DNA of 64,000 nucleotides from Burkholderiales bacterium (GTDB taxonomy: Bacteria > Pseudomonadota > Gammaproteobacteria > Burkholderiales > SG8-41), in contig JAHCAI010000002.1 of NCBI GenBank assembly GCA_019634975.1, positions 248,001 to 312,000 on the forward strand. Direction: 5' to 3'. The notes under the pieces are model-generated. The model had not been told where the DNA came from and did no database searches. It saw only the letters and a program-made list of their open reading frames with translations. Of this stretch, positions 10,563-19,176 are shown one piece after another. Within the stretch, counting starts at the first letter, position 1. Each line of letters begins with the position of its first letter. The position numbers and the translations under genes are program-made.

Positions 10563-11150
10563 ATGGCGCGCAAGGCGCAGGTCACCCGCAACACCCAGGA
10601 GACGCAGATCAGCGTCAAGCTCGATCTCGACGGCAGCGGCCAGGCGAGGCTCGCCAGCGGCGTGCCTTTCCTCGACCACATGCTCGACCAGATCGCCCGC
10701 CACGGGCTGGTCGATCTCGAGGTCAAGGCGAAGGGGGACCTGCACATCGACGCGCACCACACCGTTGAAGACATCGGCATCACGCTGGGCCAGGCTTTCG
10801 CGAAGGCTGTCGGTGACAAGAAGGGCGTGCGCCGCTACGGCCACGCCTACGTGCCGCTCGACGAGGCGCTGTCGCGCGTGGTGATCGATCTTTCCGGCCG
10901 TCCCGGACTGGAGATGAGCGGCAAGTTCGCCCGCGCGCGCGTCGGCGATTTTGATGTCGACCTGGTGCGCGAGTTTTTCCAGGGCTTCGTCAACCATGCC
11001 GCGGTCACGCTGCACCTCGACAACCTGAAGGGCGTCAACGCCCATCACCAGGTGGAGACGCTGTTCAAGGCCTTCGGCCGCGCGCTGCGCATGGCGGTGG
11101 AGCTCGATCCGCGCGTGAAGGGTGTGCCGTCGACCAAGGGAAAGTTGTGA
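10563..11150 (+). CDS. hisB: HisB, imidazoleglycerol-phosphate dehydratase
   Basis: Monofunctional dehydratase (195 aa), without the phosphatase domain found fused in enterobacteria. Both metal-binding histidine pairs are visible: [10 protein letters not shown] and [12 protein letters not shown], with [13 protein letters not shown] near the N-terminus. It makes imidazole acetol phosphate for HisC. It is followed by an unusually long gap (217 bp) before hisH, in an operon whose other gaps are mostly short or absent. Confidence 0.97.
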   Translation: MARKAQVTRNTQETQISVKLDLDGSGQARLASGVPFLDHMLDQIARHGLVDLEVKAKGDLHIDAHHTVEDIGITLGQAFAKAVGDKKGVRRYGHAYVPLDEALSRVVIDLSGRPGLEMSGKFARARVGDFDVDLVREFFQGFVNHAAVTLHLDNLKGVNAHHQVETLFKAFGRALRMAVELDPRVKGVPSTKGKL

Positions 11151-11367
11151 GTCCGGGCTGAGCTACTGCGCGGCCCGGTGACGGCGTCGCGCAGTGCTCG
11201 TAACCCCGCCTATCCTTTGCGATATGTCCCGGTTCCTGCGCGCCGCGAAGCAAGTCCTCTTCGGGGAGCGCTGTGCTCCTTGTCACCGGACCGCTCGCTA
11301 CGCTCATCCTGCAGCTCGTTTTTTCATTCTGCCAACTGTTGTTCAATCGGCAACATAAATTCGGATC
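11151..11367. other. hisB-hisH intergenic spacer
   Basis: A 217-bp stretch without a credible gene. It contains GCTCGCTACGCTCATCCTGC and a T-rich GTTTTTTCATTC run near its end. No ribosome site or clear terminator structure was recognised. It may be the remnant of a lost gene or of an interspersed repeat. Confidence 0.4.
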
Positions 11368-12012
11368 ATGAGCATCGACATCGCAGTGATCGACTACGGC
11401 ATGGGCAATCTGCGCTCGGTGTCGAAGGCGATCGAACACGTCGCGCCCGGCTGCAGGGTGGTGGTGACGGGCGACCCGCGCGAGGTCGCCGCGGCGGCGC
11501 GCGTGGTGTTCCCGGGCCAGGGCGCGATGCCCGACTGCATGCGCGAGATGGAGGCGCGCGGGCTGCGCCGGGCGCTGCTCGATGCCGCGCGCGACAAGCC
11601 CTTTCTCGGCATCTGCATCGGCCTGCAGATGCTGTTCGACCACAGCGAGGAAGGGGATACGCCGGGGCTGGGCCTGTTGCCGGGGCGGGTGCGGCGGTTT
11701 CCGGCCGAGCGCATGACCGGTGCCGATGGCAGCAAGCTGAAGGTGCCGCACATGGGCTGGAACGAGGTCGAGCAGGTGCCGCATGTGCTGTGGTCCGGCA
11801 TTCCCGACCGCAGCCGCTTCTATTTCGTGCACAGTTACTACCCGGAACCCGCCGACGAGGCGCTGGTTGCCGGGTGGAGCCGCTACCCCTTCCGCTTCGC
11901 CTGCGCCGCGGCGCGCGGCAACGTGTTCGCGGTGCAGTTTCACCCCGAGAAAAGCCATGATGCCGGGCTGCGCCTGCTAGCGAATTTCGTGGCCTGGGCG
12001 CCGTCCGCCTGA
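11368..12012 (+). CDS. hisH: HisH, glutamine amidotransferase subunit of IGP synthase
   Basis: Class I glutamine amidotransferase, 214 aa, which feeds ammonia to HisF to form imidazole glycerol phosphate. The nucleophilic cysteine lies in FLGICIGLQMLFD and the catalytic His-Glu pair in VQFHPEKSHD. The N-terminal IAVIDYGMGNLRSVSKA is typical. It is separated from its partner hisF by hisA, the usual order in this group. Confidence 0.97.
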   Translation: MSIDIAVIDYGMGNLRSVSKAIEHVAPGCRVVVTGDPREVAAAARVVFPGQGAMPDCMREMEARGLRRALLDAARDKPFLGICIGLQMLFDHSEEGDTPGLGLLPGRVRRFPAERMTGADGSKLKVPHMGWNEVEQVPHVLWSGIPDRSRFYFVHSYYPEPADEALVAGWSRYPFRFACAAARGNVFAVQFHPEKSHDAGLRLLANFVAWAPSA

Positions 12013-12149
12013 AAGCGGCCTGCATGTGCTGCGGCTGGTGTATCATCGGACCACGTCAATGATTCCGCCCGTGACTGACTGATCCGGTTTACCCGTCGCC
12101 CCTTTCGACCAAACCGTTTCGCAATCCGTTCCGCAATCCGCTTATCCCC

Positions 12150-12896
12150 ATGCTGATCATTCCCGCCATCGATTTGAAGGACGGCAAGTGCGTGCGCCTG
12201 AAGCAGGGCGACATGAACGATGCCACGATATTTTCCGAGGATCCCGGTGCGATGGCCCGACAGTGGCTGGAGCAGGGCGCGCGGCGCCTGCACGTGGTTG
12301 ACCTCAACGGCGCTGCAGCCGGCAGGCCCAAGAACGAGGCGGCGATCAAGGCGATCGTCAGGGCGGTGGGTACCGATCTGCCGATACAGCTCGGCGGCGG
12401 CATCCGCGACCTCGATACCATCGAGGCCTACATCGACGCCGGCATCAGCTACATCATCATCGGGACCGCGGCGGTGAAGACCCCGGGATTCCTGCAGGAT
12501 GCCTGCACCGCTTTCCAGGGGCACATCATCGTTGCCCTTGATGCGAAGGACGGCAAGGTTGCCGTTGACGGATGGTCGAAGATGACCGGCCATGACGTCG
12601 TCGATCTCGCGAAGAAATTCCAGGATTACGGCGTCGAGGCGGTGATCTATACCGACATCGGCCGTGACGGCATGCTGACCGGGGTCAACATCGAGGCAAC
12701 GGTCAATCTCGCGCGCCAGCTGAACGTGCCGGTGATTGCCAGCGGCGGCATCACCGATCTCAAGGACGTCGAGAAGCTCTGCGCGGTGGAGGCCGAGGGC
12801 ATCATGGGCGCCATTACCGGACGCGCGGTCTACCAGGGCACGCTCGATTTCGCGGCGGCGCAGAAACTCGCCGATAAACTGACGAAGAAAGGCTGA
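12150..12896 (+). CDS. hisA: HisA, ProFAR isomerase
   Basis: A (beta-alpha)8 barrel isomerase, 248 aa, converting ProFAR to PRFAR. The N-terminal catalytic aspartate is in [15 protein letters not shown] and the second in [12 protein letters not shown]. Phosphate-binding glycine motifs LGGGIRD and ASGGITD are present. The TGA stop is immediately followed by the left arm of a CACAGAGG-type palindrome that fills most of the space to hisF. Confidence 0.97.
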   Translation: MLIIPAIDLKDGKCVRLKQGDMNDATIFSEDPGAMARQWLEQGARRLHVVDLNGAAAGRPKNEAAIKAIVRAVGTDLPIQLGGGIRDLDTIEAYIDAGISYIIIGTAAVKTPGFLQDACTAFQGHIIVALDAKDGKVAVDGWSKMTGHDVVDLAKKFQDYGVEAVIYTDIGRDGMLTGVNIEATVNLARQLNVPVIASGGITDLKDVEKLCAVEAEGIMGAITGRAVYQGTLDFAAAQKLADKLTKKG

Positions 12897-12971
12897 GCCA
12901 CAGAGGTCACAGAGTGCACAGGGATTTCAGTTGTCACGCCGTTCTCTGTGTTCTCTGTGACCTCTGTGGCT
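12897..12971. repeat. CACAGAGG-type palindromic repeat, copy 2 (hisA-hisF)
   Basis: The left arm is GCCACAGAGGTCACAGAG and the right arm CTCTGTGACCTCTGTGGC, complementary over 18 bases, with a second CTCTGTGTT unit in the right half. The element ends 8 nt before the hisF ATG, so the hisF leader lacks a recognisable Shine-Dalgarno site outside the repeat. Related elements precede murA and the aconitase small-subunit gene. Confidence 0.85.
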
Positions 12972-12979
12972 GATGTTTT

Positions 12980-13750
12980 ATGGGTTTGGCCAAACGCATC
13001 ATTCCCTGCCTCGACGTCACTGCCGGCCGCGTGGTGAAGGGCGTCAATTTCGTCGAACTGAAGGATGCCGGCGATCCGGTGGAGATCGCGCGGCGCTACG
13101 ACGAGCAGGGCGCCGACGAACTGACCTTCCTCGACATCACCGCCAGCAGCGACGATCGTGACCTGATTCTCGGCATCATCGAGGCGGTCGCCGCGCAGGT
13201 GTTCATTCCGCTGACGGTCGGCGGCGGCGTGCGCGCCGTCGAGGATGTGCGGCGGCTGCTCAATGCCGGCGCCGACAAGGTCAGCATCAACACTTCCGCG
13301 GTGCAGAACCCGCAGCTGGTGGCGGACGCCAGCGGCCGTTACGGCTCGCAGTGCATCGTCGTCGCCGTCGACGCCAAGCGCGTGCCCGGCGACGGGCCGC
13401 TGCGCTGGGAGGTCTACACCCATGGCGGCCGCAGGGCCACCGGACTCGATGCGGTGGAGTGGGGTCGCAGGATGCAGGCGCTGGGCGCCGGCGAAATCCT
13501 GCTCACCAGCATGGATCGCGACGGCACGCGCATCGGCTTCGATCTTGAGCTGACCCGCGCTTTTTCGTCGGCGCTCGATATCCCGGTGATTGCCAGCGGC
13601 GGCGTCGGCAACCTGGATCACCTGGCCGATGGCGTCATCATCGGCCATGCCGATGCGGTGCTCGCGGCGAGCATTTTCCATTACGGTGAATACACGGTGC
13701 GCCAGGCCAAGCAGCACATGGCGCAACGGGGTATCGAGGTGCGCTTGTAG
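12980..13750 (+). CDS. hisF: HisF, cyclase subunit of IGP synthase
   Basis: A (beta-alpha)8 barrel cyclase, 256 aa, which forms imidazole glycerol phosphate and AICAR with ammonia from HisH. Catalytic aspartates are in [15 protein letters not shown] and [13 protein letters not shown]. The phosphate loops VGGGVRAV and ASGGVGN are present. The start follows directly after the palindromic repeat, with the weak context GTTTTATG. An inverted copy of the AT-rich repeat lies in the 62-bp gap to hisI. Confidence 0.97.
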   Translation: MGLAKRIIPCLDVTAGRVVKGVNFVELKDAGDPVEIARRYDEQGADELTFLDITASSDDRDLILGIIEAVAAQVFIPLTVGGGVRAVEDVRRLLNAGADKVSINTSAVQNPQLVADASGRYGSQCIVVAVDAKRVPGDGPLRWEVYTHGGRRATGLDAVEWGRRMQALGAGEILLTSMDRDGTRIGFDLELTRAFSSALDIPVIASGGVGNLDHLADGVIIGHADAVLAASIFHYGEYTVRQAKQHMAQRGIEVRL

Positions 13751-13756
13751 GCGCCA

Positions 13757-13783
13757 TAAAATTCCATTAAAATCAGATACTTA
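13757..13783 (-). repeat. AT-rich ~26-bp interspersed repeat, copy 3
   Basis: On the minus strand it reads AAGTATCTGATTTTAATGGA followed by ATTTT. It lies in the hisF-hisI gap. It is the only clear copy oriented against the genes on both sides of it. Confidence 0.6.
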
Positions 13784-13812
13784 TAAATAGAGCAGGGCCC
13801 AGACGCAAACCC

Positions 13813-14199
13813 ATGGACTGGCTGGACCGCATACGCTGGAACGCCGACGGCCTGGTGCCGGTGATCACGCAGGAGCAGGGCTCCGGGCGTGTGCTGACCG
13901 TGGCCTGGGCCAACCGCGAGGCCCTGCGGCAGACCGCGGCGACCGGCGAGGCGCACTACTGGTCGCGCTCGCGCCGGAAACTCTGGCGCAAGGGCGAAGA
14001 GTCCGGCCATGTGCAGAGGGTCAAGGCGCTGCGGCTGGATTGCGATGCGGATGCGGTGCTGCTCGAGGTCGAACAGGTCGGCGGCATTGCCTGCCACACC
14101 GGGCGGCACAGCTGCTTCTTCCTGGAATTGCGCGAAGGAAACTGGGTCGAGGTCGACCCGGTGCTCAAGGATCCCGCGGCAATTTACGGAAAGGAATGA
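13813..14199 (+). CDS. hisI: HisI, phosphoribosyl-AMP cyclohydrolase
   Basis: Zinc- and magnesium-dependent cyclohydrolase, 128 aa, opening the adenine ring of PR-AMP. The metal ligands are visible in [16 protein letters not shown] and [10 protein letters not shown], and the conserved [18 protein letters not shown] segment precedes them. It is a separate gene rather than the HisIE fusion of enterics. Its stop overlaps the hisE start (ATGA). Confidence 0.96.
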   Translation: MDWLDRIRWNADGLVPVITQEQGSGRVLTVAWANREALRQTAATGEAHYWSRSRRKLWRKGEESGHVQRVKALRLDCDADAVLLEVEQVGGIACHTGRHSCFFLELREGNWVEVDPVLKDPAAIYGKE

Positions 14200-14525
14200 C
14201 GGCGGTGGACAAGGACATACTGCAGCGGCTGGGTGAGACGATCGCGGCGCGCAAGGCGGCGGATGCCGGCAGCTCCTATGTCGCCGGACTGCTGGCGAAA
14301 GGAGAGGACGCCATCCTGCGCAAGGTGCTGGAAGAGGCGGCGGAAACCCTGCTGGCCTCGAAGGAGGGTGATAAACTGCATGTGGTCCGCGAAACGGCGG
14401 ACCTGTGGTTTCACACGCTGGTGCTGCTCGCCTGGCATGGCGCCGGCCCCGAAGACGTGCTGGCGGAACTGCAGCGGCGCGAAGGCACTTCCGGCATTGC
14501 TGAAAAAGCGTCGCGCGGCAAATAG
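14196..14525 (+). CDS. hisE: HisE, phosphoribosyl-ATP pyrophosphatase
   Basis: Removes pyrophosphate from PR-ATP, 109 aa from the ATG that overlaps the hisI stop. The MazG-like helical core is recognisable as [17 protein letters not shown] followed by [19 protein letters not shown], with the acidic metal-binding EEAAE. The frame is open further upstream inside hisI, but the coupled ATG matches family length. This is the last his gene; tatA follows 57 bp later. Confidence 0.95.
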   Translation: MTAVDKDILQRLGETIAARKAADAGSSYVAGLLAKGEDAILRKVLEEAAETLLASKEGDKLHVVRETADLWFHTLVLLAWHGAGPEDVLAELQRREGTSGIAEKASRGK

Positions 14526-14582
14526 GCGCCGAGGCGGCAGATTTTTTTCCCGTGCCCGCGCACGGATCACGAGGAGCAAGTT

Positions 14583-14813
14583 ATGGGTTCGTTCAGCATC
14601 TGGCATTGGCTGGTCGTGTTGCTGGTGGTGGTGCTGGTGTTCGGCACCAAGAAGCTGCGCAACATCGGCTCCGACCTCGGCGGCGCGGTCAAGGGATTCA
14701 AGGAAGGAATGAAAGCCGAGGACGGCAAGTCCGAGCAGGCCAAGTCCGAAATCCCGCCCTCCGCCGGCCAGACCATCGACGGCGAGGCGCGCAAGGAAAC
14801 GACGAAATCGTAA
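14583..14813 (+). CDS. tatA: TatA, twin-arginine translocase subunit
   Basis: Pore-forming subunit of the Tat pathway, 76 aa. A short N-terminal membrane helix ([16 protein letters not shown]) is followed by the [20 protein letters not shown] hinge and amphipathic helix, the diagnostic TatA pattern, and then a polar tail. The start has a GAGGAGC ribosome site. Placement after hisE is standard in betaproteobacteria. Likely Tat substrates in this window are the amidohydrolase at 30.2 kb and PetA. Confidence 0.95.
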   Translation: MGSFSIWHWLVVLLVVVLVFGTKKLRNIGSDLGGAVKGFKEGMKAEDGKSEQAKSEIPPSAGQTIDGEARKETTKS

Positions 14814-14815
14814 GG

Positions 14816-14884
14816 TGTCGGGAGTGAAGCGTCAGGAGTAGCACGGGACGCCTCACCCCTTTCTCCTCGCGCCTCGCGTCCGCT
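14816..14884. repeat. Degenerate inverted repeat between tatA and tatB
   Basis: A purine-rich half (GGGAGTGAAGCGTCAGGAG) is followed by a pyrimidine-rich half (CGCCTCACCCCTTTCTCC) that is its approximate complement. The wording resembles the flanks of the multi-hairpin element near 3.7-4.0 kb. Confidence 0.45.
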
Positions 14885-14888
14885 TCCC

Positions 14889-15284
14889 ATGTTCGACATC
14901 GGCTTCTCCGAACTGATGGTGATTGCGGTGGTGGCGCTGCTGGTCATCGGCCCGGAAAAACTGCCCAGGGTGGCACGTACTGCCGGTCACCTGTTCGGCC
15001 GCATGCAGCGCTATGTCAACGACGTCAAGGCGGACATCAGCCGCGAGATGGCGCTGGACGACCTGCGCAAGCTGCAGGCAAGCATGCAGGAAACCGCGCA
15101 GTCCCTGGAGCAGTCGGTCAACGAGTCCGTGCGCTCGGCGGAAACCGAGATGAACCGGATCGCCGCAGACCTGCCGCCGGCCGCTGCGGATGCCCCCGCA
15201 GAGCCTGCCCCGGGCGGGGCCCCCGCAGCCGGCGAAGCCCCCGCTGCGGAGGAGCGCGCGAAGCCGGCGCGGCCCGCACAGTGA
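14889..15284 (+). CDS. tatB: TatB, twin-arginine translocase subunit
   Basis: Forms the Tat receptor complex with TatC, 131 aa. The N-terminal MFDIGFSELMVIAVVALLVIGPEKLP is diagnostic, with the conserved Glu8 and the GPEKLP hinge. An amphipathic and coiled region follows, then a Pro/Ala/Glu-rich tail of about 35 residues (AAADAPAEPAPGG). The stop overlaps the GTG start of tatC by 4 bases. Confidence 0.95.
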   Translation: MFDIGFSELMVIAVVALLVIGPEKLPRVARTAGHLFGRMQRYVNDVKADISREMALDDLRKLQASMQETAQSLEQSVNESVRSAETEMNRIAADLPPAAADAPAEPAPGGAPAAGEAPAAEERAKPARPAQ

Positions 15285-16090
15285 GCGAAGACACTTTCAT
15301 TTCCCACCTGGTCGAGTTGCGCGACCGCCTGCTGCGGGCGCTGGTCGCCTTCGGCGTGGTGCTGCTGGTGCTGATTCCCTTCGCCTCGTCGCTCTATGAC
15401 CTGCTGGCAACGCCGATGATGCAGGCCCTGCCCGAGGGTTCGAAGATGATCGCCACCGGCGTGGTGACGCCTTTCCTGGTGCCGATCAAGGTCGCGATGA
15501 TGGTGGCCTTCGTGCTGACGCTGCCGTACACGCTGTACCAGGCCTGGTCATTCGTGGCCCCGGGGCTCTACAGCCACGAGAAGCGCCTGGTGCTGCCGCT
15601 GGTGGTGGCGAGCACCCTGCTGTTCGTGATCGGCATCGCGTTCTGCTACTTCTTCGTGTTCAACACGGTGTTCCACTTCATCAACCAGATCGCGCCGAAA
15701 AGCATCTCGGTGGCGCCGGACATCGAGAACTACCTGAATTTCGTGCTGACCATGTTTCTCGCCTTCGGCCTCACTTTCGAGACGCCGATCGTGGTGGTGA
15801 TGCTCACGCGCATGGGCATCGTCACGCTGCAGCAGCTGCGCGAGATCAGGCCCTATTTCATTGTCATCGCCTTCGTCATCGCCGCCATCGTCACGCCCCC
15901 GGACGTGGTCTCGCAGCTGCTGCTGGCGATACCGATGTGCCTGCTGTTCGAGGTGGGACTTTTTGCGGCCCGTTTCGTCGGCAGCCGGCCGCGGCATGGT
16001 GACGATGGGGATGACTACCGTGCTCCCGGCGACGCCGAGCAGGATGCGGAACTCGACCGCATCGAGGCGGAGGAACGCGGCCGCCAGTGA
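15281..16090 (+). CDS. tatC: TatC, twin-arginine translocase subunit
   Basis: Six-helix inner-membrane protein that binds the twin-arginine signal, 269 aa. It begins with a GTG codon coupled to tatB. The conserved opening FISHLVELRDRLLRA and the periplasmic loop FVAPGLYSHEKRLVLP carry the known TatC signature residues. A charged tail (DDGDDYRAPGDAEQDAELDR) follows the last helix. It is convergent with the DegS-like protease; only 6 bp separate the two stops. Confidence 0.96.
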   Translation: MSEDTFISHLVELRDRLLRALVAFGVVLLVLIPFASSLYDLLATPMMQALPEGSKMIATGVVTPFLVPIKVAMMVAFVLTLPYTLYQAWSFVAPGLYSHEKRLVLPLVVASTLLFVIGIAFCYFFVFNTVFHFINQIAPKSISVAPDIENYLNFVLTMFLAFGLTFETPIVVVMLTRMGIVTLQQLREIRPYFIVIAFVIAAIVTPPDVVSQLLLAIPMCLLFEVGLFAARFVGSRPRHGDDGDDYRAPGDAEQDAELDRIEAEERGRQ

Positions 16091-16096
16091 CGCCGC

Positions 16097-17266
16097 TTAC
16101 TCGGCCGGGGCGCGCCGCGTCTGTGCCGGCCGCTTGCCGACCGTGACCTTCAGGTCGAGCGTTCTGGCTTCGCGCATGACGCGCAGCACGGCCTGGCTGC
16201 CGGGCTCCAGCGCCGCGATCAGGTTGAGCATGGTCGCGGAATCGGTCACCGGCTTGCCGTCGACGGCGATCAGCACGTCGCCGACCCTGACCCCGCCGCG
16301 GTCTGCCGGCATGCCGCGGAAGACCTCGGTAATCAGTGCGCCGCGCGTTCCCGGAATCCTGAACGATTCGGCGATCTCCTTGCTGAGATCCTGCACGCCG
16401 ACGCCGATCCAGCCGCGCTGAACCGATCCGTTACGGATGATCTGCTCCATCACGCTTTTCGCGGTGCTCGCGGGGATCGCGAAGCCTATGCCCAGCGAGG
16501 CGCCGCCGGGAGTTTTCGAATAGATCGCCGTATTGATGCCGATCAGGTGGCCGTTGATGTCGACCAGGGCGCCCCCGGAATTGCCGGGGTTGATCGCGGC
16601 GTCGGTCTGGATGAAATTCTCGAAGGTGTTGATGCCGAGGTGGCTGCGGCCCAGGGCGCTGACGATGCCCAGCGTCACCGTCTGGCCGACGCCGAAGGGA
16701 TTGCCGATGGCGAGCACGACATCGCCGACCCGCGCGCTGTCGGGTGCGCTGAAGGTGATCGCGGGCAGCTTCGGCAGGTCGATCTTCAGCACCGCAAGGT
16801 CGGATTCGGGATCGGTGCCGACCACCCGGGCGTTGACCCGCCTCGTGTCGGCCAGCGCGACCTCGATGCCGTCGGCGGCTTCGACGACATGGCTGTTGGT
16901 GAGGATGTAGCCGGATTCGCTGACGATGACGCCGGAGCCGAGATTGGTGCTCGGCTGCACCTGGGCGTCGAACTGGTCACCGAAAAAAAAACGGAACAGA
17001 GGGTCGTCGCGCAGCGGGTGTTGCGGCCGCTTGACGGCCTTGGAGGTGTAAATATTGACCACCGCCGGCATGGCTTTCTGCGCCGCGTTGCTGTACGACG
17101 CCGCGGCCGGCGAGCTGGCGTCTGCCGCCATCGGCTTGACGGTGGTGATCACTGCGCCCTGTGACGCACTGCCGTTCAGCAGATCGGGGCGCAGGGTGCC
17201 GACGACGAACAGTGCGGCGAGGCAGATGGTCGCTGTCTGACAGAAGATCAACCAGAGTTTTCGCAT
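16097..17266 (-). CDS. DegS/AlgW-like periplasmic serine protease
   Basis: HtrA-family trypsin-like protease, 389 aa from the ATG directly before the membrane anchor; an in-frame extension upstream looks non-coding. One N-terminal membrane helix (LIFCQTATICLAALFVVG) suggests an anchored DegS-type enzyme rather than soluble DegP. The catalytic triad is visible: His126 (TNSHVVEA), Asp156 (ESDLAVL), Ser220 (NPGNSGGAL). A single PDZ domain follows (about 260-365, with RGWIGVGVQDL and GVRVGDVLIAVDG). In DegS this domain senses unfolded porins to start the sigma-E response; that role is inferred. The position after tatC is typical. Confidence 0.92.
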   Translation of the reverse strand: MRKLWLIFCQTATICLAALFVVGTLRPDLLNGSASQGAVITTVKPMAADASSPAAASYSNAAQKAMPAVVNIYTSKAVKRPQHPLRDDPLFRFFFGDQFDAQVQPSTNLGSGVIVSESGYILTNSHVVEAADGIEVALADTRRVNARVVGTDPESDLAVLKIDLPKLPAITFSAPDSARVGDVVLAIGNPFGVGQTVTLGIVSALGRSHLGINTFENFIQTDAAINPGNSGGALVDINGHLIGINTAIYSKTPGGASLGIGFAIPASTAKSVMEQIIRNGSVQRGWIGVGVQDLSKEIAESFRIPGTRGALITEVFRGMPADRGGVRVGDVLIAVDGKPVTDSATMLNLIAALEPGSQAVLRVMREARTLDLKVTVGKRPAQTRRAPAE

Positions 17267-17325
17267 GAAAGGTGCCGCGGGTGCGCGTTTACAATGTTCA
17301 CTGACCGGTGAACGGACGGATGACC

Positions 17326-18072
17326 ATGGAACGTGCTGCGCTCGACGCTTATCTCGCGGATTTTCTGCAAGTCCCTGATTTCCGGGATTATTGCCCAAAC
17401 GGCCTGCAGGTGGAAGGGCGCTCCGAGGTGCGCTGCATCGTCACCGGGGTAACGGCATCCTCGGCGCTTATCGAGGCCGCCCTCGCCGAGGGCGCCGATG
17501 CGCTGCTCGTCCATCACGGCTACTTCTGGCGCGGCGAAGATGGCCGCATTACCGGCATGCGCCGCCGCCGCCTGGGCGCCCTGCTGCGGCACGACCTGAA
17601 TCTGTTCGCCTACCACCTGCCGCTGGATGTGCACCCCGAGGTGGGCAACAACGCGCAGCTGGGGCTGCGGCTGGAATTGAAGCCGGAGGGACGTTTCGGG
17701 GAGCAGGACATCGGCATGCACGGGGTGCTCGCGCAGGCGCTCGATCTCGCCGGGTTCACGCGGCGGGTAGAGCAGGAGACCGCGCGGGCTCCGCTGGTGA
17801 TCGGGGACCCGGGACGCCGGGTGCGCCGCGTCGCCTGGTGCACTGGCGGCGCCCAGGGCCTTTTCGAGCAGGCCATCGCACTTGGCGTCGACGCCTATAT
17901 CAGCGGCGAGATTTCCGAGCCCACCGTGCACGCCGCGCGCGAATCCGGTGTCGCCTACATCGCGGCGGGGCATCATGCGACGGAACGCTACGGGGTGCAG
18001 GCGCTGGGCGAGCATCTCGCGCAGCGCTTCGGGCTGCGCCACCGCTTCATCGATATCGACAACCCGGTCTGA
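17326..18072 (+). CDS. Nif3-like dinuclear metal-centre protein (YbgI family)
   Basis: Member of the widespread NIF3/YbgI family, 248 aa from the chosen ATG ([14 protein letters not shown]). This start has GGACGG upstream; GTG or ATG starts 18 or 6 bases earlier are possible. The family's hexamers hold a two-metal site; the ligand regions [28 protein letters not shown] and a late [19 protein letters not shown] are visible. Biological function is poorly defined; some annotations call it GTP cyclohydrolase type 2-like. It is divergent from the protease gene. Confidence 0.9.
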   Translation: MERAALDAYLADFLQVPDFRDYCPNGLQVEGRSEVRCIVTGVTASSALIEAALAEGADALLVHHGYFWRGEDGRITGMRRRRLGALLRHDLNLFAYHLPLDVHPEVGNNAQLGLRLELKPEGRFGEQDIGMHGVLAQALDLAGFTRRVEQETARAPLVIGDPGRRVRRVAWCTGGAQGLFEQAIALGVDAYISGEISEPTVHAARESGVAYIAAGHHATERYGVQALGEHLAQRFGLRHRFIDIDNPV

Positions 18073-18188
18073 GCTGGCCGGCGGCCATCCGCTGCCGCGG
18101 CGGTTACATTCTGAAACAATTTGGCCTGCACCGGCCCGCGGCCGCGGGACTATCATGGCGGCATGATGAGAGCGGGAGGACTGGAGCC

Positions 18189-18584
18189 ATGCGCAAGACC
18201 CTGTTGCTGATGCTCGCCGCAGTCGTGCTGGCGGCGAGCCTGCCGGCGGCCGCGCACGGCGGCCGCGGCCACTCCAAGCTGCGCGTGGGCGTGATGATCG
18301 GCGCGCCTGTGGTTTTTGCGCCGTGGTGGTCTTCGCCCGCCTACCCCTACTACCATCCGGCACCGCCGGTGGTGTTGCGCGAGCGGGTGGTCGTCCGCGA
18401 GCCGCTGGTGTTCTACGACGAGCGCGGCAATCCGGTGCCGCCGGCGCAGGTTCAGGGGCCGCCCCAGCCGGGCAGCGCGACACCGGTCTGGCATTTCTGC
18501 CCCGATTCCCAGGCCTACTATCCCTACGTCCAGACCTGCGCGTCCCCCTGGCAGCGCGTGATGCCCCACCCGCCGCCGCAATAG
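18189..18584 (+). CDS. Small secreted protein with WxFCPDSxAYYPYVxTC motif
   Basis: Unknown function, 131 aa with a clear signal peptide (MRKTLLLMLAAVVLAASLPAAAHG). The mature part is rich in Pro, Tyr and Val, then ends with WHFCPDSQAYYPYVQTC and a Trp-Gln-Arg-Val tail. This cysteine-containing ending is seen in many small proteobacterial envelope proteins of unknown role. The ATG follows a GGAGGACTGGAG stretch, a strong ribosome site. It is convergent with the HbpS-like gene. I do not assign a function. Confidence 0.75.
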   Translation: MRKTLLLMLAAVVLAASLPAAAHGGRGHSKLRVGVMIGAPVVFAPWWSSPAYPYYHPAPPVVLRERVVVREPLVFYDERGNPVPPAQVQGPPQPGSATPVWHFCPDSQAYYPYVQTCASPWQRVMPHPPPQ

Positions 18585-18606
18585 CGGCGCCGGCGCGGAG
18601 GCCGGC

Positions 18607-19074
18607 TCAGTTTTTCAGGCGCACGTGCTGGGACAGGCCCGCGCAGTCCTCGTCGGTTTTCAGCCCCGCGGCGCGGATGCCGTGTGCAGCCAGTTCCTCA
18701 TCCCGTTCCTGGGTGTCGCCGGTGACGCCCACCGCGCCGAGCAGCCCGCCATCGACGGAACGGATGAGCATGCCTCCGCCCTCGGCGAAAATGCGGTCCT
18801 GCGAGGCCTTGAACAGGAAGTCCATGAACAGCGGCCTCTCCTCGGTGCGCATCCGCACCAGGGACGAGGAGCGGCCGAGTGCAAGCGCGGCATGCGCCTT
18901 TCCGAGCGCCATCTCGAATCGCATCATCGCAGAGCCGTCTTCCTTCTTGAATGCCTTGACCACCGCGCCGTGCTCGACCACCACGACCGAAATCGGACGG
19001 CAGTGCAGTTCCCGCGCGCGCTCGAGGATGGCATCGATGATGGACTCGGCCTGGGACAGGGTGATCATGGACAT
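18607..19074 (-). CDS. HbpS/GlcG-like protein
   Basis: Member of the GlcG/HbpS fold family (often annotated heme-binding), 155 aa. It starts MSMITLSQAESIIDAILERA, matching the family's opening helix, and contains FEMALGKAHAALALGRSSS and the glycine-rich GGGMLIRSVDGGLLGAVGVTGDT. No signal peptide is present. It is divergent from the Bug receptor gene that starts about 100 bp away, which suggests shared regulation with tricarboxylate uptake. A second family member lies at 62.5 kb, also near catabolic genes. The heme link is family-level only. Confidence 0.8.
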   Translation of the reverse strand: MSMITLSQAESIIDAILERARELHCRPISVVVVEHGAVVKAFKKEDGSAMMRFEMALGKAHAALALGRSSSLVRMRTEERPLFMDFLFKASQDRIFAEGGGMLIRSVDGGLLGAVGVTGDTQERDEELAAHGIRAAGLKTDEDCAGLSQHVRLKN

Positions 19075-19176
19075 GGCGCTTGCCTTTGCGGTTTGAAAAT
19101 GAATGCGGAGTATACTCACGGGCCGAAAAAAATCCCGCTCGTTCCGCGGCGGGGACAAATCCAGTCTGGGGGGTGC

